Source: Shewanella vesiculosa
GTDB taxonomy: Bacteria; Pseudomonadota; Gammaproteobacteria; Enterobacterales; Shewanellaceae
DNA length: 64,000 bases
Direction of reading: 5' to 3'
Assembly (NCBI RefSeq): GCF_021560015.1
Contig: NZ_CP073588.1
Span: 3,038,001-3,102,000, forward strand
In this document: piece after piece, positions 1 to 7,579 of the stretch
How the letters are laid out: the number at the start of each line of letters is the position of its first letter
How positions within the stretch are numbered: the stretch's first letter is position 1
Made by a program: the position numbers and the translations under genes
The notes under the pieces: generated by a model
What the model saw: the letters and a program-made list of their open reading frames with translations, nothing else
What the model was told of the DNA's origin: nothing
Databases searched by the model: none

Positions 1-2
1 TT

Positions 3-536
3 AATGGGAACTGGAATAATGATACAGCTGGTGAAGATGGATACAGCGCAATTAATAGCCAGAACGTCAATGGCTATAATAATGACTTAGTTGCTATGGT
101 TAGGGTGAAATATAACCTATTCTCTGGTGGTAAAGACACCTCAAAAGACAGAGAGAGCGCCTATAAAATCAATGAGGCAAAGGAGATCCAACAACGCGCT
201 TATCGTGAAGTGGTTGAAGGCGTTTCTTTAGCTTGGAATGCCTATGAAATGTTAGCACCGCAAAAACAGTTTATTCGTGAACATGTTATGGCAGCTAAAC
301 AGACTCAAGTCGCTTATGAACAACAGTTTAATTTGGGTCAACGTACCCTTCTCGATTTACTCGATACCGAAAATGAACTATTTGAAGCTCGTAAGGATTA
401 CTTACAAACTGAGTACGATGAAATTGCCGCCCGCTATCGAGTACTAAATGCTACTGGCGATCTACTTGACTCACTTAGAGTAACTCGCCCAGGAGAATGG
501 CGCGGAGAGCAGGCTTATGAAGGAGGAGTAAAATAA
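3..536 (+). CDS. TolC-family outer membrane efflux/secretion channel, C-terminal part (5' end outside window)
   Basis: The reading frame is open from the first bases of the window (frame 3), so this is the 3' part of a longer gene. The visible 177 residues look like the second half of an OEP/TolC protein: a short beta stretch (YNLFSGG), then long alpha-helical hairpin sequence with the family-typical LGQRTLLDLLDTENELFEARKDY-like segment near the end. Family knowledge: such proteins form the outer-membrane duct of type I secretion systems. Because it is followed immediately by an OmpA-like lipoprotein, LapG and LapD, it is most likely the LapE/AggA-type channel that exports the large biofilm adhesin; the adhesin and ABC exporter genes would lie upstream, outside the window. 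Its stop codon overlaps the next start (TAATG). Confidence 0.85.
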   Translation, partial: NGNWNNDTAGEDGYSAINSQNVNGYNNDLVAMVRVKYNLFSGGKDTSKDRESAYKINEAKEIQQRAYREVVEGVSLAWNAYEMLAPQKQFIREHVMAAKQTQVAYEQQFNLGQRTLLDLLDTENELFEARKDYLQTEYDEIAARYRVLNATGDLLDSLRVTRPGEWRGEQAYEGGVK

Positions 537-1141
537 TGAAATACTTACTAGTTTTATTCGCATTGATAACGACTGCAGGCTGTTCAGTAACTGATATTGT
601 TGAGTCGAATCCATCTTCAACTCAACAGTTTGATCTTAATGATAATGATCGTGACGGCGTTATCATGGCCCGCGAACGTTGTGCTGGTACTGTTGTAGGT
701 GCTGCTGTCGACAACTATGGTTGTGGCAGAATAACAAACATCAATGAACGCCAAGAGTTAAAAATTCTGTTTAGTAATAATTCTACGGTTATCGAACCTC
801 AGTATTATAACCAAATTGAAAGAGTTGCTACATTGATGGAAACTTATCCGACCACGAGGGTGACAATTGAAGGTCATACAAGCAAGGTTGGTAGTTATGA
901 GCTAAATTTAGCGTTATCTCAAAATCGTGCTAAAGCTGTCACCGATGTGTTAAAAACCACCTATGGAATTAATCCCAGTCGCTTAACAGCAGTTGGTTAT
1001 AGTTTCGATCGTCCTATTGATAACAGTGGCACACCAGCAGCAGAGGAACGTAATCGTCGCGTCATAGCTGAAGTAACAGCCGATGATACCCTTCCAGCAT
1101 TGCGATGGAATATCTACACTGTAGATGAAGAAATTGAATAA
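536..1141 (+). CDS. OmpA-family peptidoglycan-binding lipoprotein of the adhesin secretion cluster
   Basis: A 201-residue protein with a lipoprotein signal peptide (hydrophobic residues 3-14, lipobox ending TTAGC, Cys16 predicted lipidated). Residues about 36-65 contain an acidic DLNDNDRDG stretch resembling a thrombospondin type-3/calcium-binding repeat. Residues about 75-185 form an OmpA C-terminal domain, with the typical EGHTSKVGSYELNLALS and NRRV peptidoglycan-binding signatures. It starts inside the stop codon of the TolC-like gene (TAATG, one-base overlap), so the two are translationally coupled. In Shewanella biofilm loci an OmpA-like gene sits exactly here, between aggA and bpfG. The role is inferred: anchoring or supporting the secretion channel at the cell wall. 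Confidence 0.85.
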   Translation: MKYLLVLFALITTAGCSVTDIVESNPSSTQQFDLNDNDRDGVIMARERCAGTVVGAAVDNYGCGRITNINERQELKILFSNNSTVIEPQYYNQIERVATLMETYPTTRVTIEGHTSKVGSYELNLALSQNRAKAVTDVLKTTYGINPSRLTAVGYSFDRPIDNSGTPAAEERNRRVIAEVTADDTLPALRWNIYTVDEEIE

Positions 1142-1164
1142 CGGACATACAAGGCATTGATTCT

Positions 1165-1878
1165 TTGAGTCGCGAAAGCAGCAAAGTAACCATATCGCTG
1201 TATAAAAGGGTCTGTCATGTTTTTATTATGGCATCGGCCCTTTTAGTTTCATGTTTATTTGCCGCTCCAACTCAAGAACTAAACCAAGACAAAACCGTCG
1301 CTGCATTATCGCAACGCTATGGTGATCGCGCCGGATTACGGGCCAATGCTTGGTTTAATATCGTCAGAGATTCGCAACAACTTGCTGATATAGAGAAATT
1401 AGAAAAAGTTAATCAATTTTTTAATTTATTTAAATTTATTGATGATCAAACACTGTGGGGCGACTCCAATTATTGGGCATCGCCAATGGAGTTTATTGGT
1501 GCTAATGGCGGGGATTGTGAAGACTTTTCAATAGCAAAATACTTTACGCTACTCCAGCTTGGTATTCCGGAAGACAAACTCAGAATAACCATGGTAAAAG
1601 CAACATCTTTAAATCAGTATCATATGGTTTTAGCGTATTACGAAAAACCAAATTCAATCCCGCTAGTGCTTGATAATTTAGACAAAACCATAAAATTGGC
1701 AACAAAAAGAAAAGATCTTCTGCCTGTTTACAGTTTTAACGGTAAACAATTATGGTTAAACAAAGAAAAAGGTCGAGGTGTGTTAGCTGGCTCATCATCA
1801 CGCCTTGAAAAATGGACTGACCTTAAACTTAGATTAGGTGTAGATCGCCTACGCCAACCAAAACTCAACATGGAGTAG
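1165..1878 (+). CDS. lapG: LapG-family periplasmic cysteine protease (Shewanella name BpfG)
   Basis: Bacterial transglutaminase-like cysteine proteinase (BTLCP/DUF920). The 237-residue product has an N-terminal export signal (hydrophobic residues about 17-33, ending CLFAAPTQ) and the expected catalytic triad: Cys118 in GGDCEDF, His153 in YHMVL and Asp170 in LDN. Family knowledge: LapG is a calcium-dependent periplasmic protease that clips the N-terminus of a giant RTX adhesin and releases it from the cell surface when LapD does not hold it. The start is TTG; no ATG in this frame precedes the signal peptide, and Met22 would cut the signal short. It lies 24 bp after the OmpA-like gene and 7 bp before lapD. 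Confidence 0.92.
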   Translation: MSRESSKVTISLYKRVCHVFIMASALLVSCLFAAPTQELNQDKTVAALSQRYGDRAGLRANAWFNIVRDSQQLADIEKLEKVNQFFNLFKFIDDQTLWGDSNYWASPMEFIGANGGDCEDFSIAKYFTLLQLGIPEDKLRITMVKATSLNQYHMVLAYYEKPNSIPLVLDNLDKTIKLATKRKDLLPVYSFNGKQLWLNKEKGRGVLAGSSSRLEKWTDLKLRLGVDRLRQPKLNME

Positions 1879-1885
1879 TAACAAC

Positions 1886-3808
1886 ATGACCCTGTTCAGG
1901 CAGATCTATGCGTTACTTTTTGGGCTTTTCTTGCTAACAATTGCAAGTGTAGCCTACGTACAATTTTCAGAGACCCAAGGTTTTTTATCCAAACAAATGG
2001 AATCTGATCTTAATAATGCCAGCAACTCATTAGGGCTGATGCTAACGCCTGTTTTAGAGGCAGGTGACGATGCCGGAGCTGAAACATTAGTCAATGTTAT
2101 TTTTGAGGGCGGCTACTACCAACAAATTAAGTTAACTTGGTTAGTGGGTGGCAAGCAACAGGTGTGGAATAACGCTGTACGAGTCGACAATGTTCCTCAA
2201 TGGTTTATAGATCTTAATTTGTTTAAAACGATAAAAAAACAAACCACGATTACTTCTGGTTGGTTGCAACTTGCCACACTAGAAATTACCGCAAACCCTG
2301 GCTTTGGCTATCAAGAATTATGGCGGGTTATTTCCGACATTATTATTCTATTTTCGATCTTATTCCTCATTGCCATTATCTGTGCAAGAGTAGGATTAAG
2401 CTGGATATTAAAACCATTAAATACCCTTTCTGTACACGCAAAAAAAATTGCTGAGCGCCAATTTGGCCCTGATATGCCAGCACCAAAAACCAAAGAACTA
2501 AAAGAACTAGTCAATGCATTTAACAGCATGTCTGCTCAGTTAAAACAAGTATTTAACTCCCTCGACGAAGAAGTCTCTGCATTAAGAAAGAAAAATCTCG
2601 TCGATCAAGTATCTGGACTGCCAAATAGACAATACATGGTAAGTCGAGTGAATGGCTGGTTAAGCGAGCCTAGTACTGGGGCGCTTTACTTAGTCAAAAT
2701 GGATTGGTTAGAAGAAGTTCACAGTAAATATGGTTTCCAAGTTCGTGATGAGACAATTCGTATTCTGGCGGAGAAACTACAGCATCACCAAGATGAAATA
2801 TCCTCTTCTGTTATTGCGCGGATTGCTGCGTACGAATTTGCCTTTCTTGTTGAAGACTGTGAACACGACCAACTGACTAAATATTTGCAGAGCCTCATAC
2901 GCACTGTGAATAAAGAAATATCTAAATCTGGCTGCAAACCCAACGAACAGTTTTATGTTGGTGTAGCAGAGCGTTTAGGACAAATGACGGTATCTGATAT
3001 GCTGGCCCAAGCAGATAACGCATTGCAACAAGCCATTAAAGACGAAAAGGTGTTCCATTGGTTTGAAAACACTCAAAAGCAGCTTTTTACCCGTGAAGAA
3101 TGGCGCAGTAATTTAAACAATGCTATCAAGACCAGAAACTTCCAATTCCGTTGGCAGCCAATTCAGTTATGTGCCAGAGATGAAATTTGTCAACGCGAGC
3201 TATATTGTCAGCTGAAAATAGGCGAAACAACCCTGCACGCAGGTCAATTTATGCCTTATGTAGAATTGCTCTCATTAGGGACTATGCTTGATCGTTGCTT
3301 AATTGAAACTATCAATGAAAATCGTTTATTTGAACGTAACTATGAACGTGTTGCCATTAACCTCACCTATCAAAGCATTAGTGATACTGATTTCCATATA
3401 TGGTTAAAACAGTTCCTACGAGCTAGTAAATACGCCGATCGTATTTGTTTCGAAATTCCAGAAGCGAGTGTTTATAGCGACTTAGAATCTTGTGAAAATC
3501 TGTGTAAAGTCATTAGAGATTCTGGCGCCCATTTTGGTATTGACCATTTTGGCCGTCAATTTGGCTCTATGGCCTACTTACAAAGCTTACGTCCTAACTA
3601 TGTCAAACTCGACCAATCACTGGCTTACATTGAAGATAATCAACATAACAGCGAATTATGCCGTGCGTTAGTCAATGTTGCTAAGGGATTAGATATTCAA
3701 GTTATTGTCACAGGGATCCAGGAAGCTGAACAATTAACAAGGTTTACAGATCTCAGAGTGGATGCCTATCAAGGCTTTATTGCACCACCAGTCAATATAG
3801 ATCTATAA
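1886..3808 (+). CDS. lapD: LapD-family inner-membrane c-di-GMP receptor (Shewanella name BpfD)
   Basis: A 640-residue inner-membrane protein: TM1 (about 5-25), a periplasmic LapD/MoxY output domain (about 26-150), TM2 (about 150-172), HAMP (about 173-225), a GGDEF domain (about 235-390) and an EAL domain (about 400-635). Both enzyme domains are degenerate: the GGDEF site reads AAYEF, and the EAL motif position reads ELYCQLKI instead of EALLRW. This is the expected pattern for a receptor that binds c-di-GMP without making or degrading it. Trp126 in an SGW motif of the periplasmic loop corresponds by position to the LapG-docking tryptophan known in LapD (inference from alignment by eye). Known role: at high c-di-GMP LapD sequesters LapG and keeps the adhesin on the surface. 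A strong terminator follows. Confidence 0.92.
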   Translation: MTLFRQIYALLFGLFLLTIASVAYVQFSETQGFLSKQMESDLNNASNSLGLMLTPVLEAGDDAGAETLVNVIFEGGYYQQIKLTWLVGGKQQVWNNAVRVDNVPQWFIDLNLFKTIKKQTTITSGWLQLATLEITANPGFGYQELWRVISDIIILFSILFLIAIICARVGLSWILKPLNTLSVHAKKIAERQFGPDMPAPKTKELKELVNAFNSMSAQLKQVFNSLDEEVSALRKKNLVDQVSGLPNRQYMVSRVNGWLSEPSTGALYLVKMDWLEEVHSKYGFQVRDETIRILAEKLQHHQDEISSSVIARIAAYEFAFLVEDCEHDQLTKYLQSLIRTVNKEISKSGCKPNEQFYVGVAERLGQMTVSDMLAQADNALQQAIKDEKVFHWFENTQKQLFTREEWRSNLNNAIKTRNFQFRWQPIQLCARDEICQRELYCQLKIGETTLHAGQFMPYVELLSLGTMLDRCLIETINENRLFERNYERVAINLTYQSISDTDFHIWLKQFLRASKYADRICFEIPEASVYSDLESCENLCKVIRDSGAHFGIDHFGRQFGSMAYLQSLRPNYVKLDQSLAYIEDNQHNSELCRALVNVAKGLDIQVIVTGIQEAEQLTRFTDLRVDAYQGFIAPPVNIDL

Positions 3809-3838
3809 ATTATATCAATGAATTGCTCACTGAAAACT

Positions 3839-3863
3839 AACCACTCTTTTGAGTGGTTTTTTT
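3839..3863 (+). terminator. Rho-independent terminator after lapD
   Basis: An 8-bp perfect stem (AACCACTC / GAGTGGTT) with a TTTT loop is followed directly by a T-run, about 30 bp after the lapD stop. It ends the adhesin secretion/control operon. Confidence 0.85.
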
Positions 3864-4206
3864 ATATCTCGACGATCGACTCACTAATTGATAGTGGTTA
3901 ACGTCTAAGGTTATGATCTTTATAATTATATTTTAACGTCTTGCCCAGAGTTTACGTCTAATGGAGTGGCCACAACACATTTAGGTTAATCTCTTGAACC
4001 ACTGCTAGAAAGTTGTTGCTTGGGGGCGATATATCATTAGGCGCTAATACGGCCTATAACGCAGTCTAAAGAGCTCAATACAGATAGGTAATTAATAGAA
4101 CAGCACACCGATATTAATGCTCGTACAATCAATTAGATTGAGAGTTTATGATGGTTGCTGAAGTAACAATATACCATTGGAATCATTAATCGATTCTAGA
4201 AAAACA
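3864..4206. other. Intergenic stretch with a dispersed repeat copy and no gene
   Basis: About 340 bases between the lapD and tRNA terminators. I see no convincing ORF or RNA gene. The left end (3888-3922) carries one copy of a 35-base sequence found again at 11540-11574. The motif ACGTCT recurs three times here (about 3900, 3936 and 3954). The rest is AT-rich without obvious structure. Confidence 0.6.
3888..3922 (+). repeat. 35-nt dispersed intergenic repeat, copy A
   Basis: It matches 11540-11574 at 31 of 35 positions without gaps (core TTGATAGTG ... AACGTCTAAG ... TATGATCTTTA). Both copies lie in gene-free sequence and on the same strand. The function is unknown. Confidence 0.6.
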
Positions 4207-4236
4207 AAAAGCCACTCATAAGAGTGGCTTTTTTAA
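4206..4236 (-). terminator. Terminator of the minus-strand tRNA cluster
   Basis: Stem AAAAGCCACTC / GAGTGGCTTTT with a short loop, T-rich on both strands. It lies a few bases beyond the CCA end of the last tRNA-Pro, so it probably ends the tRNA transcript; it could work in both directions. Confidence 0.8.
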
Positions 4237-4239
4237 ATT

Positions 4240-4316
4240 GGTCGGTGATAGAGGATTCGAACCTCTGACCCTCTCGTCCCAAACGAGATGCGCTACCGGG
4301 CTGCGCTAATCACCGA
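4240..4316 (-). tRNA. tRNA-Pro (anticodon TGG), second copy
   Basis: On the minus strand this is a 77-nt tRNA with CCA encoded: acceptor CGGTGAT/ATCACCG, anticodon stem TCTCG/CGAGA, loop TTTGGGA giving anticodon TGG, and a T arm AGAGG-TTCGAAT-CCTCT. It is identical to the copy at 4375-4451, so the pair is a recent tandem duplication. It lies last in the Arg-His-Pro-Pro cluster. Confidence 0.95.
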
Positions 4317-4374
4317 AATTTACTTTAAACTGTGCAGTGAACCAATTAATCAAGTTAACCTGTTCACTTAAATG

Positions 4375-4451
4375 TGGTCGGTGATAGAGGATTCGAACCT
4401 CTGACCCTCTCGTCCCAAACGAGATGCGCTACCGGGCTGCGCTAATCACCG
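4375..4451 (-). tRNA. tRNA-Pro (anticodon TGG), first copy
   Basis: It has the same 77-nt structure and sequence as the neighbouring copy (anticodon TGG, CCA encoded). A 58-base spacer separates the two. It corresponds to proM in the E. coli argX-hisR-leuT-proM transcript. Confidence 0.95.
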
Positions 4452-4477
4452 AAATATACATAAAACAACAAATTGAA

Positions 4478-4554
4478 TGGGGTGACTGATGGGGCTCGAA
4501 CCCACGACAACCGGAATCACAATCCGGGACTCTACCAACTGAGCTACAATCACC
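4478..4554 (-). tRNA. tRNA-His (anticodon GTG)
   Basis: On the minus strand the cloverleaf begins GGTGATTG, including the extra 5' G (G-1) typical of tRNA-His. The anticodon stem is CCGGA/TCCGG with loop TTGTGAT, anticodon GTG. The discriminator is C, followed by an encoded CCA. It corresponds to hisR. Confidence 0.95.
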
Positions 4555-4604
4555 ACTGACTTTCAATTCTACTAACCAATACGACAGAAACTGTACTTGC
4601 CGAA

Positions 4605-4681
4605 TGGTGCGCCCAGAAGGATTCGAACCTTCGGCCTTACCCTCCGGAGGGGTACGCTCTATCCAGCTGAGCTATGGGCGC
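4605..4681 (-). tRNA. tRNA-Arg (anticodon CCG)
   Basis: 77 nt on the minus strand: acceptor GCGCCCA/TGGGCGC, anticodon stem TACCC/GGGTA, loop CTCCGGA giving anticodon CCG, CCA encoded. It is first in the cluster and corresponds to argX. A TATTAT -10-like box lies just upstream. Confidence 0.95.
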
Positions 4682-4702
4682 TCGCCTTGGTTAGCGAGGC
4701 AT

Positions 4703-4708
4703 ATAATA
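4703..4708 (-). promoter_or_regulatory. Putative -10 box of the tRNA cluster
   Basis: On the minus strand TATTAT is followed by a GC-rich discriminator region, as usual for growth-rate-controlled tRNA promoters. It lies about 22 bases upstream of the tRNA-Arg 5' end. I do not see a good -35 match, so this is tentative. Confidence 0.4.
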
Positions 4709-4933
4709 GGGATAAAACAGCTTCACGTCTAGCCTTGATTTACTTTCTTTTGACTGACTGACTAACTTTTACGCGTTTAAGGCAACAATTAACCTGTTTT
4801 TTATCACTTACGACAATTATTAACCTTGTGTTTACATTTATTTCGCTTGGATCACATTTATATTTATGGTAATTATAATGACTGTTCAACAATATTTGTT
4901 TACAGAATTAATAGGATAACGATAAACAAGGGT

Positions 4934-7543
4934 ATGGATACAGTCATTAGTCACTCTAAAACCTTTCCTAGGATCGAGCATCTCCAAAAACGGGTCGCTC
5001 GTTTAAAGCGTTTGGCTAAAAAATATAAACGTTCTGAGATTATTCAAAACGCCTTACTCGGTATTTCCAATATTGCGACCCAGGTCACTTCACTTGATGA
5101 CTTTTATCAACGAGTTCATTTACATCTACAACAGCTTATCCCTGCAGAAAACTTTTTTATTGCATCTCAAGATGCTAAAACAGGGCTAACAAGTTTACCC
5201 TTTTTTGCTGACCAACAAGATTCTCATCCAACAGAGCTTTACCCAGACCAAGAAATATCGGCATTACTCAATAGTGGTCTAACTGGGTATGTGCTTCGCA
5301 ATGGTGAGCCTTTGTTATGCGACGATAATAAGTTTAATGAATTGATTGCCAGTGGCGATATTAAAAGCCTTGGCTCGCCAAGTCATCAATGGCTTGGGGT
5401 ACCGATTAAAACTAAAGACGTCGTCAGTGGTGTGCTTGTGGTGCAAAGCTACAACGAAGCCAATACTTACGGTGAGTTAGAATTAGAGTTAATGGGCTTT
5501 ATTTGCCATCATATTTCAGGAGTAATGGAACGACTTGAGCATCACCAACAACTTGAGCAAGCCATTGTGGAGCGCACTAAAGAGCTCAGCCAAGCGTATG
5601 AGAAGGTTAAACAAGAAGTCACTGAGCGAGTTAAAGCGGAGAAATTGCAAAAAACACTGTTTGAAATTGCCGATTTATCTGCATCCAACGTGCTTCAGCA
5701 AGATTTCTACTTACGGCTCCACGCTATTATCAGCCAGCTCATTCCTGCCAATAACTGTTTTATTTCGTTAATTGACAAAAATAATATGCTGTCGTTTCCG
5801 TTTTATGTGTCGCAAATGACGGCTGAATATCCTGCCTCTCGCCCAATGCAAGATGGATTAACCGAATATATTCTCCAACATAAATTACCGCGATTATTTT
5901 CAGCTAAAGATATCTCGACCATGGTTAGCCTAGGTGAAATTTACGCTAAATCACCAGAATTAAACAAAACCGATAGAATGCATCAATGGATAGGTATTCC
6001 GTTAATCATTAATGGTGAAGTTGCTGGGGCATTAACCATTTATAGTCTAGATGACGCCCATATTTATCAATTAAAAGATCTTGAACTGCTGACCTTTGTG
6101 TCGCAGCACATGGCTAATGCGATTGAACGTAAACTCGCTGCTGAGTCACTGAAGAATAGCCACGAGCTATTAGAAGATAAAGTTGTTCAACGGACCATGG
6201 CGCTTGCAGAACTCAACAACAATCTCCAAAAAGAGATTAATCAACGCCGGAAAATGGAAGATCAATTATTATATGATGCTCAACATGATGGCCTGACAGG
6301 GTTACCTAACCGTAGCTATTTGATGGAACGTTTATCACAAGCATTAAAGCACTTACGTCGTCATGGGCTAGATCAATTTGCATTATTATTTATCGATCTT
6401 GACCGTTTCAAGGTCATCAATGACTCTTTTGGTCACCTAGAAGGCGATCGTTTTTTAATTGAAACGTCACAACGCATAAAATCATGTATTCGCGACAACG
6501 ATACTCTGGCTCGCATGGGCGGTGATGAATTTGTTATATTACTGGACTCAATTAATGCCACAGAAGATGCCGTCGAAGTCTGTGAGCGTATTTTACAAAC
6601 ATTATCTATGCCCTATCAGTTAGCCAAACAAGAATTCATCTCTGGTGCGAGTATAGGGGTGGCTTTTAGCGGACGTAATAAGCTAGTGACCAGTGAATCT
6701 CTTCTGAGAGATGCTGACGCCGCAATGTATCAAGCTAAAGCAAATGGTAAAGGGTGTTTCGTCATTTTTGATAACAAGCTGAGCGCGAAATCTAAATTAC
6801 AACATGACTTAGAAATTGAATTTAAGCAGGCGCTCGAGCAACAGGGATTTAAGATACATTATATTGAAGTGGTCGATTTTAACACTGGTGAGATTATTGC
6901 TATTGAACCACAAGTTGAATGGCATCATCTAAAACAAGGCATTATTGATCACTCAAAAATGAAACGCTTGGCGGCACAATATCAGCTAACACTGAATTTA
7001 GATGCTTATATGTTTGGCCACTTAAATGAACATTTCCAATCAATTAAGCAACGATATGGTACCAATATTGATCTGCACTTATCGATTAGCAGTCAACATA
7101 TTAAAAATAAGTTTGTGTTACGCAATCTCAAAAATACCATCAAAGGCAGTAATATAGATTTACGTAAACTGATATTATTTTTTAACGAACAAGCCTTAAT
7201 GCAAGACACCGAAAATCATATCAATGGCTTCGAGCTTATCTCGCAACTGGATGTGCAAATCGGTATCGATGGCTATGGTACAGGTTACAGCTCGCTCAGT
7301 TGCTTAAGCTTCTTACCGATTAAAGCATTAAAGTTAGATGAAGACATCAGTAAGCACTTACTCAATGATAAACAGTTACAATTAGTCAAAGCTTACCAAT
7401 TGACGGCGCAAACACTTAATTTCGACATGTACGCCACTACCATTGACACGCAACAACAAGTAAGACAGTTTTTAGAACTTGGCTATATGCGTGGTCAAGG
7501 GCGAGCAATCAGCAAATTATTTAACGAAAAAAAAGCCCCATAA
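4934..7543 (+). CDS. GAF-GAF-GGDEF protein with degenerate EAL domain (probable diguanylate cyclase)
   Basis: Taken from ATG 4934 the protein has 869 residues; the frame stays open upstream, but those residues look non-coding and an AAGGG lies just ahead of this ATG. Order: a basic coiled coil (about 10-35), GAF1 (about 45-190), coiled coil, GAF2 (about 240-395), coiled coil, GGDEF (about 455-615) and EAL-like (about 635-865). The cyclase site is intact (RMGGDEF, about residue 529) and has an RxxD inhibitory site five residues earlier (RDND). The phosphodiesterase site is altered: EPQVEW replaces EALLRW, and other metal-binding segments are poorly kept, so the EAL part is probably a non-catalytic or regulatory domain. 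No membrane segment is seen, so it is likely a cytosolic sensor. It is a single gene, close to the LapD cluster. Confidence 0.85.
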   Translation: MDTVISHSKTFPRIEHLQKRVARLKRLAKKYKRSEIIQNALLGISNIATQVTSLDDFYQRVHLHLQQLIPAENFFIASQDAKTGLTSLPFFADQQDSHPTELYPDQEISALLNSGLTGYVLRNGEPLLCDDNKFNELIASGDIKSLGSPSHQWLGVPIKTKDVVSGVLVVQSYNEANTYGELELELMGFICHHISGVMERLEHHQQLEQAIVERTKELSQAYEKVKQEVTERVKAEKLQKTLFEIADLSASNVLQQDFYLRLHAIISQLIPANNCFISLIDKNNMLSFPFYVSQMTAEYPASRPMQDGLTEYILQHKLPRLFSAKDISTMVSLGEIYAKSPELNKTDRMHQWIGIPLIINGEVAGALTIYSLDDAHIYQLKDLELLTFVSQHMANAIERKLAAESLKNSHELLEDKVVQRTMALAELNNNLQKEINQRRKMEDQLLYDAQHDGLTGLPNRSYLMERLSQALKHLRRHGLDQFALLFIDLDRFKVINDSFGHLEGDRFLIETSQRIKSCIRDNDTLARMGGDEFVILLDSINATEDAVEVCERILQTLSMPYQLAKQEFISGASIGVAFSGRNKLVTSESLLRDADAAMYQAKANGKGCFVIFDNKLSAKSKLQHDLEIEFKQALEQQGFKIHYIEVVDFNTGEIIAIEPQVEWHHLKQGIIDHSKMKRLAAQYQLTLNLDAYMFGHLNEHFQSIKQRYGTNIDLHLSISSQHIKNKFVLRNLKNTIKGSNIDLRKLILFFNEQALMQDTENHINGFELISQLDVQIGIDGYGTGYSSLSCLSFLPIKALKLDEDISKHLLNDKQLQLVKAYQLTAQTLNFDMYATTIDTQQQVRQFLELGYMRGQGRAISKLFNEKKAP

Positions 7544-7579
7544 GTCTTGTGCCTAATCAATAGGCCAACCTAATTAGCA

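Noticed and set aside
4826..4933. N-terminal 36-codon extension of the GAF-GGDEF protein
   Set aside because: The residues look untypical of protein and a better start with ribosome site lies at 4934.
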